Assembly: GCA_947561715.1 (NCBI GenBank)
Contig: OX387202.1
Span: 11,235,001-11,299,000 of the forward strand
Length of the DNA stretch: 64,000 bases
Reading direction: 5' to 3'
Source: Ascidia mentula
Lineage: Eukaryota; Chordata; Ascidiacea; Phlebobranchia; Ascidiidae
Below are positions 36,201 to 47,397 of the stretch, in pieces. The position numbers and the translations under genes are program-made. The first letter of the stretch is position 1. The number at the start of each line of letters is the position of its first letter. Below the pieces are notes generated by a model that was not told the DNA's origin, made no database searches, and saw only the letters and a list, made by a program, of their open reading frames with translations.

Positions 36201-39200
36201 GAAAAAAGAACGAATTCTGCAGCAAAGCTTGGACACAGACCGGCAGCAAAAACAAAAAAAGCAAGCTTTCGTAAGGAAGAAAACACGACTCAGAGAAAGC
36301 ACAAAGGTGCCCGTACACTGAAGACGTATTCGCGTAAAATGTCGTCATGTTGCGGCGAAACCGTCATGGAATCAGAAAATAAGTGTTAGGCCAAGTATCC
36401 TACATTTAACTGGTGACTCCGACGTGATTAATGTAAATATATTTGCTTGCCCAGCCCTATTTTCCACCATTGTGCATTGTTGTACTCTGTATGGATGTAA
36501 GCCTATAACCCTGACAACTGCTTACCTCACAGTTAATATTTTGCTCTTGAGAATTTGGTTTAGTCTCCTCCATTGTGCGGTTGTCAAGTTTGCATAGTTA
36601 TGTTAATACCTCAAAGCACAGTCTGGACAGTTAATCAAAGATCATAGTTTAACAAAATCTGTTTTACCATCAGAACATACTTGTCACATAAAGTACGATA
36701 TAAAGATGGTTGATCCAAAAAAGGTAACCAGTTTGATGGTTAATGCCTATGTGTTGATTTATATAAGCATTATTGAACACCACACACAAATAATGGGAGT
36801 CTAGCACTCCAACTTCAACTAAAAAAACATTAGTGTTTCGAGCTTACACTTTCGCCTGGAAAACAATACGTGGCCTTAAGTTTGCTCGCCCAAAAGTAAA
36901 CATTCGCTGTCACGCAATATTTGTTGGCTCGAATCAAAGTCCAAACATGTCGCTCACATATGGAAGGACATTAATTTATTCACCTTTTGCATGGACGCAA
37001 TACCTAACAACCTTTCAGGTTTTATCGATGACCATGTCTTACAATTGCAGCGGTTTTTTGCACAAAATGCAAACACCGTCATTCGAATTTTCAAAACAGT
37101 CTAAAAATGCGCATTTTCTGGGAACTGTCGACAACATTTTTGAAATAAAACGTGTGCATCAATTTAATTTTAGGGACAAGGGACTAATAAAAAAACACTA
37201 GGACCCAGGACTAAAGATATCTCGTATAATTAAAGCAACCTACTAATTCAATGCATAATGGCCAAATTTCAGCTAAACACATGCCGGGATCCAGTTAAAA
37301 AACAAAGAACAAAGAACGAATTTTGCAGCAAAGCTTGGACACAGACCGGCAGCAAAAACAAAAAAAGCAAGCTTTCGTAAGGAAGAAAACACGACTCAGA
37401 GAAAGCACAAAGGTGCCCGTACACTGAAGACGTATTCGCGTAAAATGTCGTCATGTTGCGGCGAAACCGTCATGAAATCAGAAAATAAGTGTTAGGCCAA
37501 GTATCCTACATTTAACTGGTGACTCCGACGTGATTAATGTAAATTTATTTGCTTGCCCAGCCCTATTTTTCGCCATTGTGCATTGTTGTACTCTGTATGT
37601 ATGTAAGCCTATAACCCTATAACAACTGCTTACCTCACAGTTAATATTTTGCTCTTGAGAATTTGGTTTAGTCTCCTCCATTGTGCGGTTGTCAAGTTTG
37701 CATAGTTATGTTAATACCTCAAAGCACAGTCTGGACAGTTAATCAAAGATCATAGTTTAACAAAATCTGTTTTACCATTAGAACATACTTGTCACATAAA
37801 GTACGATATAAAGAGGGTTGATCCAAAAAAGGTAACCAGTTTGATGGTTAATGCCTATGTGTTGATTTATATAAGCATTATTGAACACCACACACAAATA
37901 ATTGGAGTCTAGCACTCCAACTTCAACTAAAAAAACATTAGTGCCTCGAGCTTACACTTTCGCCTGGAAAACAATACGTGGCCTTAAGTTTGCTCGCCCA
38001 AAAGTAAACATTCGCTGTCACGCAATATTTGTTGGCTCGAATCAAAGTCCAAACATGTCGCTCACAGATGGAAGCACATTAATTTATTCACCTTTTGCAT
38101 GGACGCAATACCTAACAACCTTTCAGGTTTTATCGATGACCATGTCTTACAATTGCAGCGGTTTTTTGCACAAAATGCAAACACCGTCATTCGAATTTTC
38201 AAAACAGTCTAAAAATGCGCATTTTCTGGGAACTGTCGACAACATTTTTGAAATAAAACGTGTGCATCAATTTAATTTTAGGGACAAGGGACTAATAAAA
38301 AAAAACTAGGACCCAGGACTAAAGATATCTCGTATAATTAAAGCAACCTACTAATTCAATGCATAATGGCCAAATTTCAGCTAAACACATGCCGGAATCC
38401 AGTTAAAAAACCAAGAACAAAGAACGAATTTTGCAGCAAAGCTTGGACACAGACCGGCAGCAAAAACAAAAAAAGCAAGCTTTCGTAAGGAAGAAAACAC
38501 GACTCAGAGAAAGCACAAAGGTGCCCGTACACTGAAGACGTATTCGCGTAAAATGTCGTCATGTTGCGGCGAAACCGTCATGGAATCAGAAAATAAGTGT
38601 TAGGCCAAGTATCCTACATTTAACTGGTGACTCCGACGTGATTAATGTAAATTTATTTGCTTGCCCAGCCCTATTTTTCACCATTGTGCATTGTTGTACT
38701 CTGTATGTATGTAAGCCTATAACCCTATAACAACTGCTTACCTCACAGTTAATATTTTGCTCTTGAGAATTTGGTTTAGTCTCCTCCATTGTGCGGTTGT
38801 CAAGTTTGCATAGTTATGTTAATACCTCAAAGCACAGTCTGGACAGTTAATCAAAGATCATAGTTTAACAAAATCTGTTTTACCATTAGAACATACTTGT
38901 CACATAAAGTACGATATAAAGATGGTTGATCCAAAAAAGGTAACCAGTTTGATGGTTAATGCCTATGTGTTGATTTATATAAGCATTATTGAACACCACA
39001 CACAAATAATTGGAGTCTAGCACTCCAACTTCAAGTAAAAAAAAAACATTAGTGTTTCGAGCTTACACTTTCGCCTGGAAAACAATACGTGGCCTTAGTT
39101 TGCTCGCCCAAAAGTAAACATTCGCTGTCACGCAATATTTGTTGGCTCGAGTCGAAGACCAAACATAACACTCACATATGGAAGCACATGAATTTATTCA

Positions 39201-42200
39201 CCTTTTGCATGGACGCAAGACCTAATAACCTTTCAGGTTTCATTGATGTCCACGCCTTGGTTTACAGGTGCAGCGGTTTTTACTGAAAATTAAAACACTG
39301 GGTGGTACGAATTTTCAAAACAGTCTAAAAACGCGCATTTTCTGGGAACTGTCGCCAACATTTTTAAAATAAAACGTGTGCATCAATTTAATTTTAGGGA
39401 CAAGGGACTAATAAAAAAAAAACTAGGACCCAGGACTAAAGACATCTCGCATAATTAAAGCGACCTACTAATTCAATGCATAATGGCCAAATTTCAGCTA
39501 AACACATGCCGGAATCCAGTTAAAAAACCAAGAAAAAAGAACGAATTCTGCAGCAAAGCTTGGACACAGACCGGCAGCAAAAACAAAAAAAGCAATCTTT
39601 CGTAAGGAAGAAAACACGACTCAGAGAAAGCACAAAGGTGCCCGTACACTGAAGACGTATTCGCGTAAAATGTCGTCATGTTGCGGCGAAACCGTCATGG
39701 AATCAGAAAATAAGTGTTAGGCCAAGTATCCTACATTTAACTGGTGACTCCGACGTGATTAATGTAAATATATTTGCTTGCCCAGCCCTATTTTTCACCA
39801 TTATGCATTGTTGTACTCTGTATGGATGTAAGCCTATAACCCTAACAACTGCTTACCTCACAGTTAATATTTTGCTCTTGAGAATTTGGTTTAGTCTCCT
39901 CCATTGTGCGGTTGTCAAGTTTGCATAGTTATGTTAATACCTCAAAGCACAGTCTGGACAGTTAATCAAAGATCATAGTTTAACAAAATCTGTTTTACCA
40001 TTAGAACATACTTGTCACATAAAGTACGATATAAAGATGGTTGATCCAAAAAAGCTAACCAGTTTGATAGTTAATGCCTGTATGTTGATTTATATAAGCA
40101 TTATTGAACACCACACACAAATAATTGGAGTCTAGCACTCCAACTTCAACGAAAAAAAACATTAGTGCTTCGAGCTTACACTTTCGCCTGGAAAACAATA
40201 CGTGGCCTTATAGTTTGCTCGCCCAAAAGTAAACATTCGCTGTCACGCAATATTTGTTGGCTCGAGTCGAAGTCCAAACATGTCGCTCACATATGGAAGC
40301 ACATTAATTTATTCACCTTTTGCATGGACGCAATACCTAATAACCTTTCAGGTTTTATCGATGACCATGTCTTACAATTGCAGCGTTTTTTTGCACAAAA
40401 TGCAAACACTGTCATTCGAATTTTCAAAACAGTCTAAAAATGCGCGTTTACTGGGAACTGTCGACAACATTTTTGAAATCAAGCGTGTGCATCAATTTAA
40501 TTTTAGTGACAAGGGACTAATAAAAAAAACTAGGACCCAGGACTAAAGATATCTCGTATAATTAAAGCGACCTACTAATTCAATGCATAATGGCCAAATT
40601 TCAGCTAAACACATGCCGGTATCCAGTTAACAAACCAAGAAAAAAGGACGAGAGGACATATGCTGCAGCAGAGCTTGGACACAGACCGGCAGCCAAAACA
40701 AAAGCAGGCTTTTGTAAGGAAGAAAACACGACTCAGAGAAAGCACAAAGGTGCCCGTACACTGAAGACGTATTCGCGTAAAATGTCGTCATGTTGCGGCG
40801 AAACCGTCATGGAATCAGAAAATAAGTGTTAGGCCAAGTATCCTACATTTAACTGGTGACTCCGACGTGATTAATGTAAATTTATTTGCTTGCCCAGCCC
40901 TATTTTTCACCATTGTGCATTGTTGTACTCTGTATGGATGTAAGCCTATAACCCTAACAACTGCTTACCTCACAGTTAATATTTTGCTCTTGAGAATTTG
41001 GTTTAGTCTCCTCCATTGTGCGGTTGTCAAGTTTGCATAGTTATGTTAATACCTCAAAGCACAGTCTGGACAGTTAATCAAAGATCATAGTTTAACAAAA
41101 TCTGTTTTACCATTAGAACATACTTGTCACATAAAGTACGATATAAAGATGGTTGATCCAAAAAAGCTAACCAGTTTGATAGTTAATGCCTATATGTTGA
41201 TTTATATAAGCATTATTGAACACCACACACAAATAATTGGAGTCTAGCACTCCAACTTCAACTAAAAATAAACATTAGTGCTTCGAGCTTACACTTTCGC
41301 CTGGAAAACAATACGTGGCCTTAGTTTGCTCGCCCAAAAGTAAACATTCGCTGTCACGTAATATTTGTTGGCTCGAGTCGAAGTCCAAACATGTCGCTCA
41401 CACATGGAAGCACATTAATTTATTCACCTTTTGCATGGACGCAATACCTAATACCCTTTCAGGTTTTATCGATGTCCATGTCTTACATTTGCAGCGGTTT
41501 TTGCACAAAATGCAAACACCGTCATTCGAATTTTCAAAACAGTCTGAAAATGCGCATTTTCTGGGAACTGTCGACAACGTTTTTGAAATAAAACGTGTGC
41601 ATCAATTTAATTTTAGGGACAAGGGACTAATAAAAAAACTAGGACCCAGGACTAAAGATATCTCGTATAATTAAAGCGACCTACTAATTCAATGCATAAT
41701 GGCCAAATTTCAGCTAAACACATGCCGGAATCCAGCTAAAAAACCAAGAACAAAGAACGAATTCTGCAGCAAAGCTTGGACACAGACCGGCAGGAAAAAC
41801 AAAAAAAGCAAGCTTTCGTATGGAAGAAAACACGACTCAGAGAAAGCACAAAGGTGCCCGTACACTGAAGACGTATTCTCGTGAAATGTCGTCATGTTGC
41901 AGCGAAACCGTCATGGAATCAAAAAATAAGTGTTAGGCCAAATATCCTACATTTAACTGGTGACTCCGACGTGATTAATGTAAATTTATTTGCTTGCCCA
42001 GCCCTATTTTTCACCATTGTGCATTGTTGTACTCTGTATGGATGTGTAACGTTTATGCTGTGACGTAGTGTTCACATTTACGTAATTTTCCATTAGTTAA
42101 TGCAGAGTGACTTAGCAGTTCGTACCAGGAAGTGTAACTCCTATTTTCTGAAACGACACAGGAGATCGCTCGTAACACGTAATTATGTATCGCGGTTCTC

Positions 42201-42513
42201 ACGCAAGCCGCATGACTGAATTGTCTTTAAATCTCTGGTTTCTGTGGCCCGAATTCATTCCACATCGTGGAATCGCCACTCTGCGCTGGGCTTCTGCCTA
42301 GTGTGGTGTCACCATTTCATTCTACATTTTGGTTCGCCTTTAGCGTAGAATCACCGTCTGTATATTCTACTCTGGGGCTCAGTTGTATTCTGCACATATA
42401 TCTTTCGTCTTTGGTGAATAAAACAAACTAACACAAGTTTGGTTAGTTACGAAGAGGAGTCAGGAGTCAAGGAAACGCATATCGCAGTTGAACACGCAAT
42501 TCAAACTTCTAAC

Positions 42514-42676
42514 TGTATTGTTGTAGTTTGTTACACAACATAAACGGAAAGAAACAGCAGTGCGCAGTAACATAGGTTGCAATAGAATGCCCTTGGCGGC
42601 ACAGAGGAACACTTATATATGAGGTGGTCACGTGACACCACCACGTTGTGCAATCATTCAGGCGAAACACACTACA
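42514..42676 (-). repeat. 3' LTR of the gypsy element
   Basis: 163 bp, TGTATTGTTG...CACTACA on the plus strand. One mismatch with the other LTR (GGAAAG versus GGAACG). Confidence 0.95.
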
Positions 42677-42689
42677 TCCCCCTTTCCTC
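42677..42689 (-). other. Polypurine tract
   Basis: Minus-strand GAGGAAAGGGGGA abuts the 3' LTR, as needed for plus-strand DNA priming. Confidence 0.8.
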
Positions 42690-42823
42690 AAAATGCGAAT
42701 TCGGAATCGGAATTACCGGAATTACAAGTCCAGACGAACGGGTGGTTTTACGAACCGACCGGAACGCGTACGTAGTTCACATTGTTCTGGAATCGGCCGT
42801 ATGTGTCGACGGTTACGTCGCAA

Positions 42824-45800
42824 TCACCGGTTTGGGGTATCGACGATGTAAGAGCGTGGAAGTGAAGTGTGAGAACGTACAATGCCTTCCTCTTCACCGA
42901 TCCAAGCGTACGTTTCCGGGGAAAGTTCAGGTAGAGACCGTACCCGATGTCGCTTGTCGTAATTTTGCTTTTGATTTTTCTTGATTTCGAGATCTTTAGC
43001 TCTGAAACTCGATAAATAAGACCAGTTAGGGACAAGAGACGACGTCCAACACGGAATTGTCGTCTTCAACCGTCTTCCCATCAACAACTCCGCTGGGCTG
43101 TATCCGGAAGCCAACTTTGTAGCACGGTAAGAAAGTAACGTCAAAACTGGGTCTTCGGCTTTGCTCAGAAGACTTTTTACCGTCTTTACAGCCCTTTCCG
43201 CTTCTCCATTGCTCTGTGGATACAGTGGGCTGCTAGTCTGGTGAATGAAGCCATATTTGTTGGCGAAACACTGAAAAAGATAGGAATTGTATTGTGGGCC
43301 GTTATCCGACATGTCTGGAATCCCATGACGGGAAAAAATAGACTTCAAGTGACTGATAATGTCCGATGAGCTCGTGCCATGAGCGAGTAGGGACATCTCA
43401 ATGAACCTCGAGAAGTAATCTACGACCAATAGATACATTTTACCTTGGAAATACAGCAAATCTGTTCCTACTCGTTCCCATGGTCTACTGGGCAGAAGAG
43501 AAGGAATCATTGGTTCTGCTGACATATTTCTATTCCGCTGACACTTAATGCAGCTGGAAACAAATTGATTAATGTCGTTGGTAATACCTGGCCACCAGAC
43601 AGAATCTTGGGCTCTCCGTCTACACTTTTCCATCCCCGGATGTCCAACATGGATACTGCGCAAAATTTCATTTCGCAGAACTTCAGGAATGATAAGTCTG
43701 GAGCCTTTGAGAAGCAATCCGTCAACAACAGTTATATCGTGGCGCACTTGGAAATATGGCTGCAGCGAATCGATATACACTCGTTTAGGCCAACCGCCTT
43801 TAGTAAGTTGAATAACTTTTTGACTTAATACGTCACACTTCGTCGCGTCACGGATTTGCTGTAACCGTGTTTGAGATGCGGGAATGTTAGCAATTACCGC
43901 AACAACGTTTTCTTCTATCTCATGTTGCAAAGTAATTTCAATTGCAGAGAGCGAGTTTAGAGAAGGCGATCTAGAGAGTGCATCAGCAGCATGCAAAGAT
44001 TTACCAGGTACATGAACTATATCAAAGTGATACCACAACAAACGCATTCTTAACCTTTGCAATCGAGGGGACAACTCATCAATATTCTTTTTTCCTAAGA
44101 TGCTAAGAAGGGGCTTATGATCAGTCTCCATAATAAACTTTAGCCCAATCAAATATTCACGAAACTTTTCACACGACCAAGCTACTGCCAAAGCTTCTTT
44201 CTCAATTTGAGCGTACCTCTGTTCTGTTTTCGTTAGTGCTCGTGATGCGTAGGCTACTGGACGAAAGTTACCGTTTCTTCGCTGTAATAAAACAGCCCCG
44301 AGTCCATACGATGATGAATCAGCAGAAACTACAGTTTCAGCCCGAGGATCATAATGTTGAAGAATGTCAGCGCTCGTGAGAAGATCTTTTATTGCCTTAA
44401 AAGATTCTTCATGTGGACGAAGCCACTGCCATGGTTCATCCTTCTGTAACAGTCCACACAACGGTTTAGATATGTCTGCCAAACGGGGAACAAATTTTGC
44501 GAGTTGATTTGCTAAACCCAAAAACCTGCGCAATCCCGTTATATCGTTAGGAGGTTTCATGGACACTACTGCTTCTATTTTTGAAGGATCTGGATAAATA
44601 CCATTTTCATCAATGATATGACCTAAGAAACCGATTCGTTTCGCAGAAAAGACACACTTATCTGCATTTAACGTTACTCCAGCCTGCTGTAGGCGCGACA
44701 AGACTTCCATCAAACGCTCGTCGTGATGTGTCTGAGTGTCTCCAAACACGAGAATGTCGTCCATGTGGCACAAAACTCCTTGAAGTGAGTCCAATATTTG
44801 TGACATTTGTCTTTGGAAATGTTCTGGAGCAGATGTTATACCGAAAGGTAATCTATTAAAACAGAACCTCCCCACTGGTGTTATGAAAGTGGTGAGCAAT
44901 CGAGATTTTTTTGAGAGTACAATTTGCCAAAATCCCGAATTAGCATCCAATTTAGAAAAATATTTAGAACCGGATAGGCGAGCAAGTGTTGCATCAACAG
45001 TAGGCAGCATCAGTCGTTCGCGACAAACATGTTTATTTAAGTGAGTATAGTCCACACATATTCTAACGGTTTTGTTTTTCTTTGGGACCACAACCATGCC
45101 GGCGCACCAATCAGTTGGTTTAAGTACACGAGAAATAACTCCAATTTCTTCCATTCTTTTTAGTTCGGTTATAACTTTATCATGTAAAGGAAGTGGCACT
45201 CTGCGAGGTGAAGTGAGACAAAATGGTTTTGTTGAATGTATGAGTTTTATATCATAAGTGGGTGTCAATTGTCCAAGTCCCGAAAAAATCTTGGGGTATA
45301 AATCGGTAAACTTACTTTCAGATTTTACTGCACAAAGAGACTTGAGAATATTCAGAGACTCTATAGCCGGCCAACCAAGTAGTGATTGCCGTAATCCTTT
45401 GACAACATAAATATCTTGTACCGACGAAATACCTTCATGTTCTAATTTGGCTGAGAATTTTCCTTTTAGCGAAAGTCGAACACCCTGAGGACTCCGCAAC
45501 ACTTCACTGCAAGGTAACAATTCCGGGGCATCCAAGAAGTTATGTAGTTGAACAGAAATAGCAGTTACATCCGCACCTGTGTCTATACGGAAGTTGATTG
45601 TTTTGCCATTAACAAAAACAGAAAAGTTATTTTTCTGTCTACCTGACATAGCGGTACAAATATACACCCGTCCCAAGTACAAAGGCAACTTATTTTCTTC
45701 TATGAAATGAAGTGATTTGCTTTTACATACCGACTGGAAATGACCGCGCTTGTTGCACGTGTGACATGTAGCATTGCGCGCTCGGCAAAGTTGCCTTGGA

Positions 45801-45829
45801 TGAGCCTCGCATTTCCACACCACTGGCAT
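42824..45829 (-). CDS. pol: Gypsy pol polyprotein (protease, RT, RNase H, integrase)
   Basis: 1,001-codon open frame; the first Met is not a likely true start. A CCHC knuckle CHTCNKRGHFQSVC lies at residues 22-35. Aspartic protease DTGA is at 83-86. Reverse transcriptase has SKLDANSGF near 295 and the active site CHMDDILVFG with Asp357-Asp358. RNase H has Asp504, a Glu near 545 and Asp570. Integrase has the H-H-C-C zinc site (H727 or H730 region, C760, C763) and D790, D842, E878 with the D-35-E spacing. HGIPDMSDNGPQ is about two residues shorter before the second Asp than is usual, suggesting a small in-frame deletion. All catalytic residues are present. Confidence 0.95.
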   Translation of the reverse strand: MPVVWKCEAHPRQLCRARNATCHTCNKRGHFQSVCKSKSLHFIEENKLPLYLGRVYICTAMSGRQKNNFSVFVNGKTINFRIDTGADVTAISVQLHNFLDAPELLPCSEVLRSPQGVRLSLKGKFSAKLEHEGISSVQDIYVVKGLRQSLLGWPAIESLNILKSLCAVKSESKFTDLYPKIFSGLGQLTPTYDIKLIHSTKPFCLTSPRRVPLPLHDKVITELKRMEEIGVISRVLKPTDWCAGMVVVPKKNKTVRICVDYTHLNKHVCRERLMLPTVDATLARLSGSKYFSKLDANSGFWQIVLSKKSRLLTTFITPVGRFCFNRLPFGITSAPEHFQRQMSQILDSLQGVLCHMDDILVFGDTQTHHDERLMEVLSRLQQAGVTLNADKCVFSAKRIGFLGHIIDENGIYPDPSKIEAVVSMKPPNDITGLRRFLGLANQLAKFVPRLADISKPLCGLLQKDEPWQWLRPHEESFKAIKDLLTSADILQHYDPRAETVVSADSSSYGLGAVLLQRRNGNFRPVAYASRALTKTEQRYAQIEKEALAVAWSCEKFREYLIGLKFIMETDHKPLLSILGKKNIDELSPRLQRLRMRLLWYHFDIVHVPGKSLHAADALSRSPSLNSLSAIEITLQHEIEENVVAVIANIPASQTRLQQIRDATKCDVLSQKVIQLTKGGWPKRVYIDSLQPYFQVRHDITVVDGLLLKGSRLIIPEVLRNEILRSIHVGHPGMEKCRRRAQDSVWWPGITNDINQFVSSCIKCQRNRNMSAEPMIPSLLPSRPWERVGTDLLYFQGKMYLLVVDYFSRFIEMSLLAHGTSSSDIISHLKSIFSRHGIPDMSDNGPQYNSYLFQCFANKYGFIHQTSSPLYPQSNGEAERAVKTVKSLLSKAEDPVLTLLSYRATKLASGYSPAELLMGRRLKTTIPCWTSSLVPNWSYLSSFRAKDLEIKKNQKQNYDKRHRVRSLPELSPETYAWIGEEEGIVRSHTSLPRSYIVDTPNR

Positions 45830-46440
45830 CTTCCCTCGGGCTTCATTCCAGTGCTTGATTGGCGCTTGCGTTGAACGCGCTCAACGTCGGCATAGGAATG
45901 ATATGTGCGACGCATTTCCACCTGCTGCTTTTTCACAATCTCAGTGTTTCTGGCCATATTCACTGCTTTATTCAAAGTTAGATTAGGATCTAGTAGCAAT
46001 CGCTCAGACAAACTTTTATCAAGCAACCCAACCACGATACGATCTCTTATCATTTCTTCTTTTAGTTCGCCAAAATTGCAGCTTTCGACTAGTGAAAATA
46101 GTGAAGTTATAAATTCATCAATAGTTTCTCCAGGTCTTTGCGCACGTGAATTAAACTGGCATCGTTCATAAATTACATTCTTACGAACATCAAAGTATTC
46201 ATCAAACTTTAATTTTACAATGTCGTACGTTGTAACTTCGTCAGCAGATAAACCGAAAGAGTTTAGAATATCATCGGCCTTATCGCCGAGAAGGTATATT
46301 AGTGTATCAGTTTGCTTTTTCTTTGATTCGTCAGACAATTTAGACGCTGATCTGTAGCGATCAAACCTGCGAATCCATGTCCTCCAGCTTTCCGGCTTGT
46401 TGAAATCAAAGCATTCCGGCGGCGATATCTGGAAAGCCAT
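45700..46440 (-). CDS. gag: Gypsy gag protein
   Basis: 246 codons beginning MAFQISPPECF. The capsid-like region is followed by the first half of a zinc knuckle (CQWCGN). The knuckle's second half and a complete second knuckle are in the pol frame, so this ORF ends prematurely in a frame that does not carry the nucleocapsid. Gag packages the element RNA into particles in the cytoplasm. Confidence 0.85.
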   Translation of the reverse strand: MAFQISPPECFDFNKPESWRTWIRRFDRYRSASKLSDESKKKQTDTLIYLLGDKADDILNSFGLSADEVTTYDIVKLKFDEYFDVRKNVIYERCQFNSRAQRPGETIDEFITSLFSLVESCNFGELKEEMIRDRIVVGLLDKSLSERLLLDPNLTLNKAVNMARNTEIVKKQQVEMRRTYHSYADVERVQRKRQSSTGMKPEGRCQWCGNARLIQGNFAERAMLHVTRATSAVISSRYVKANHFIS

Positions 46441-46489
46441 ACTCTTCTATCACTTAGGTAGTGGACAAGGCAAATATCTTGAGGTCCAG

Positions 46490-46501
46490 CTTCTGACACC
46501 A
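46490..46501 (-). other. Primer binding site, tRNA-Leu-like
   Basis: Minus-strand TGGTGTCAGAAG starts directly at the 5' LTR edge. It is complementary to a tRNA 3' end CTTCTGACACCA, which fits a leucine tRNA as far as I recall. Confidence 0.75.
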
Positions 46502-46664
46502 TGTATTGTTGTAGTTTGTTACACAACATAAACGGAACGAAACAGCAGTGCGCAGTAACATAGGTTGCAATAGAATGCCCTTGGCGGCACAGAGGAACAC
46601 TTATATATGAGGTGGTCACGTGACACCACCACGTTGTGCAATCATTCAGGCGAAACACACTACA
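46502..46664 (-). repeat. 5' LTR of the gypsy element
   Basis: Partner of 42514-42676. TATATGAG near 46603 may relate to promoter function. Confidence 0.95.
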
Positions 46665-46685
46665 CTAACAACACACATTTCTACA

Positions 46686-47130
46686 GATGTAAGCCTATAA
46701 CCCTAACAACTGCTTACCTCACAGTTAATATTATGCTCTTGAGAATTTGGTTTAGTCTCCTCCATTGTACGGTTGTCAAGTTTGCATAGTTATGTTAATA
46801 AATTTCAGCTAAACACATGCCGGAATCCAGTTAAAAAAACAAGAAAAAAGGACGAGAGGACATATGCTGCAGCAGAGCTTGGACACAGACCGGCAGCCAA
46901 AACAAAAGCAGGCTTTTGTAAGGAAGAAAACACGACTCAGAGAAAAGCACTTTCAAATTCAAAACAGTGTAAACGCGCATTTTCTGGTGACTGTCGACAA
47001 CAATTTTAAAATAAAACATGTGCATAAATTAAATTTTAGGGATAAGGGACTAATAAAAAATACTAGGGCCCAGGAGTAAAGATATCTCGTTTAATTTTAG
47101 GGGTAAGGGACTAATAAAAAATACCAGGGC
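46686..47130. repeat. Degenerate distal end of the first-exon array
   Basis: After the fifteenth exon copy, only fragments of the unit remain, with internal deletions joining parts that are normally several hundred bases apart (for example at 46800 and 46950). The motif AGGG(A/G)TAAGGGACTAATAAA is duplicated at 47037 and 47099. This is the outer edge of the array. Confidence 0.75.
46718..46765 (-). other. Array first-exon copy 15, beyond the nested LTR elements
   Basis: Open, with intact donor; one Gln is replaced by His. Removing the inserted 4,645 bp puts it 1,104 bp from copy 14, so the array was continuous before insertion. Confidence 0.8.
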
Positions 47131-47397
47131 CCACTAAAACATGTGCTTTATATCATCAATTTTGCCTGATTGGCTTTTTCAGGAGTGTTTTGGTTATTAG
47201 CAATTATGGCATTTTTTCATCATTAGTATTTTAGCGGTTATCACATTTTTATTAAATTTTTGGGCTTGCTATGTGTTATGTGGTTGTTTGTATTTTACAG
47301 GATCTTTGATATTTACCTTGACACACCTCACTTGTAAAAGTTGTTTTTGTGTGTGTTGGGCTGTGGTGAATCGGTTCCCAAGCCACATGACAAAATA
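47131..47397. other. Spacer between array and NDUFB10-like gene
   Basis: Non-coding. It holds the putative 5' flank of the plus-strand gene starting at 47398; no clear promoter motif. Confidence 0.4.

Larger units (their letters stand above)
25860..42044 (-). repeat. Tandem array of ~1.1-kb units, each with an NLR first exon and upstream region
   Basis: Units repeat every 1,099-1,118 bp. Copies of coding exon 1 (start codon MEETKPNS..., donor GAG|GTAAG) lie at 26521-26568, 27620-27667, 28736-28783, 29853-29900, 30959-31006, 32070-32117, 33178-33234, 34296-34343, 35411-35458, 36526-36573, 37634-37681, 38742-38789, 39857-39904 and 40969-41016; a fifteenth is at 46718-46765 beyond an LTR insertion. 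All are on the minus strand like gene 2. Each unit has about 400 bp homologous to the NLR 5' flank, then about 650 bp found nowhere else in the window. No exon 2 or NACHT sequence occurs in the array. Two variants of the non-genic part exist: type B near 32570, 34800, 35910 and 39240, and type A elsewhere. Units 7-8 and 11-12 are nearly identical, showing recent block duplication. Function is unproven. Confidence 0.92.
42514..46664 (-). mobile_element. Full-length Ty3/gypsy LTR retrotransposon
   Basis: Element of 4,151 bp with 163-bp LTRs (42514-42676 and 46502-46664) that differ at one base, flanked by the 5-bp duplication CTAAC (42509-42513 and 46665-46669). Order gag, protease, reverse transcriptase, RNase H, integrase defines Ty3/gypsy; the RT block resembles the Mag/K02A2.6-type lineage. 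No envelope gene. The near-identical LTRs mean a recent insertion. It lies inside the solo LTR, giving a dated order: array, solo LTR, gypsy. Confidence 0.95.
42045..46685. mobile_element. Solo LTR (about 485 bp) split by a gypsy element
   Basis: Sequence from TGTAACGTTTATG (42045) to 42513 continues at 46670-46685, ending TTTCTACA. It has TG...CA ends and is flanked by the 4-bp duplication GATG (42041-42044 and 46686-46689) inside an array unit. A TGAATAAAAC polyadenylation-like signal lies near 42415. No internal retroviral genes belong to it. Family not recognised. Confidence 0.75.

Noticed and set aside
45700..45829. Programmed -1 frameshift between gag and pol
   Set aside because: A -1 shift would give a C-x2-C-x5-H knuckle, and no slippery heptamer is seen; a two-base lesion fits better.
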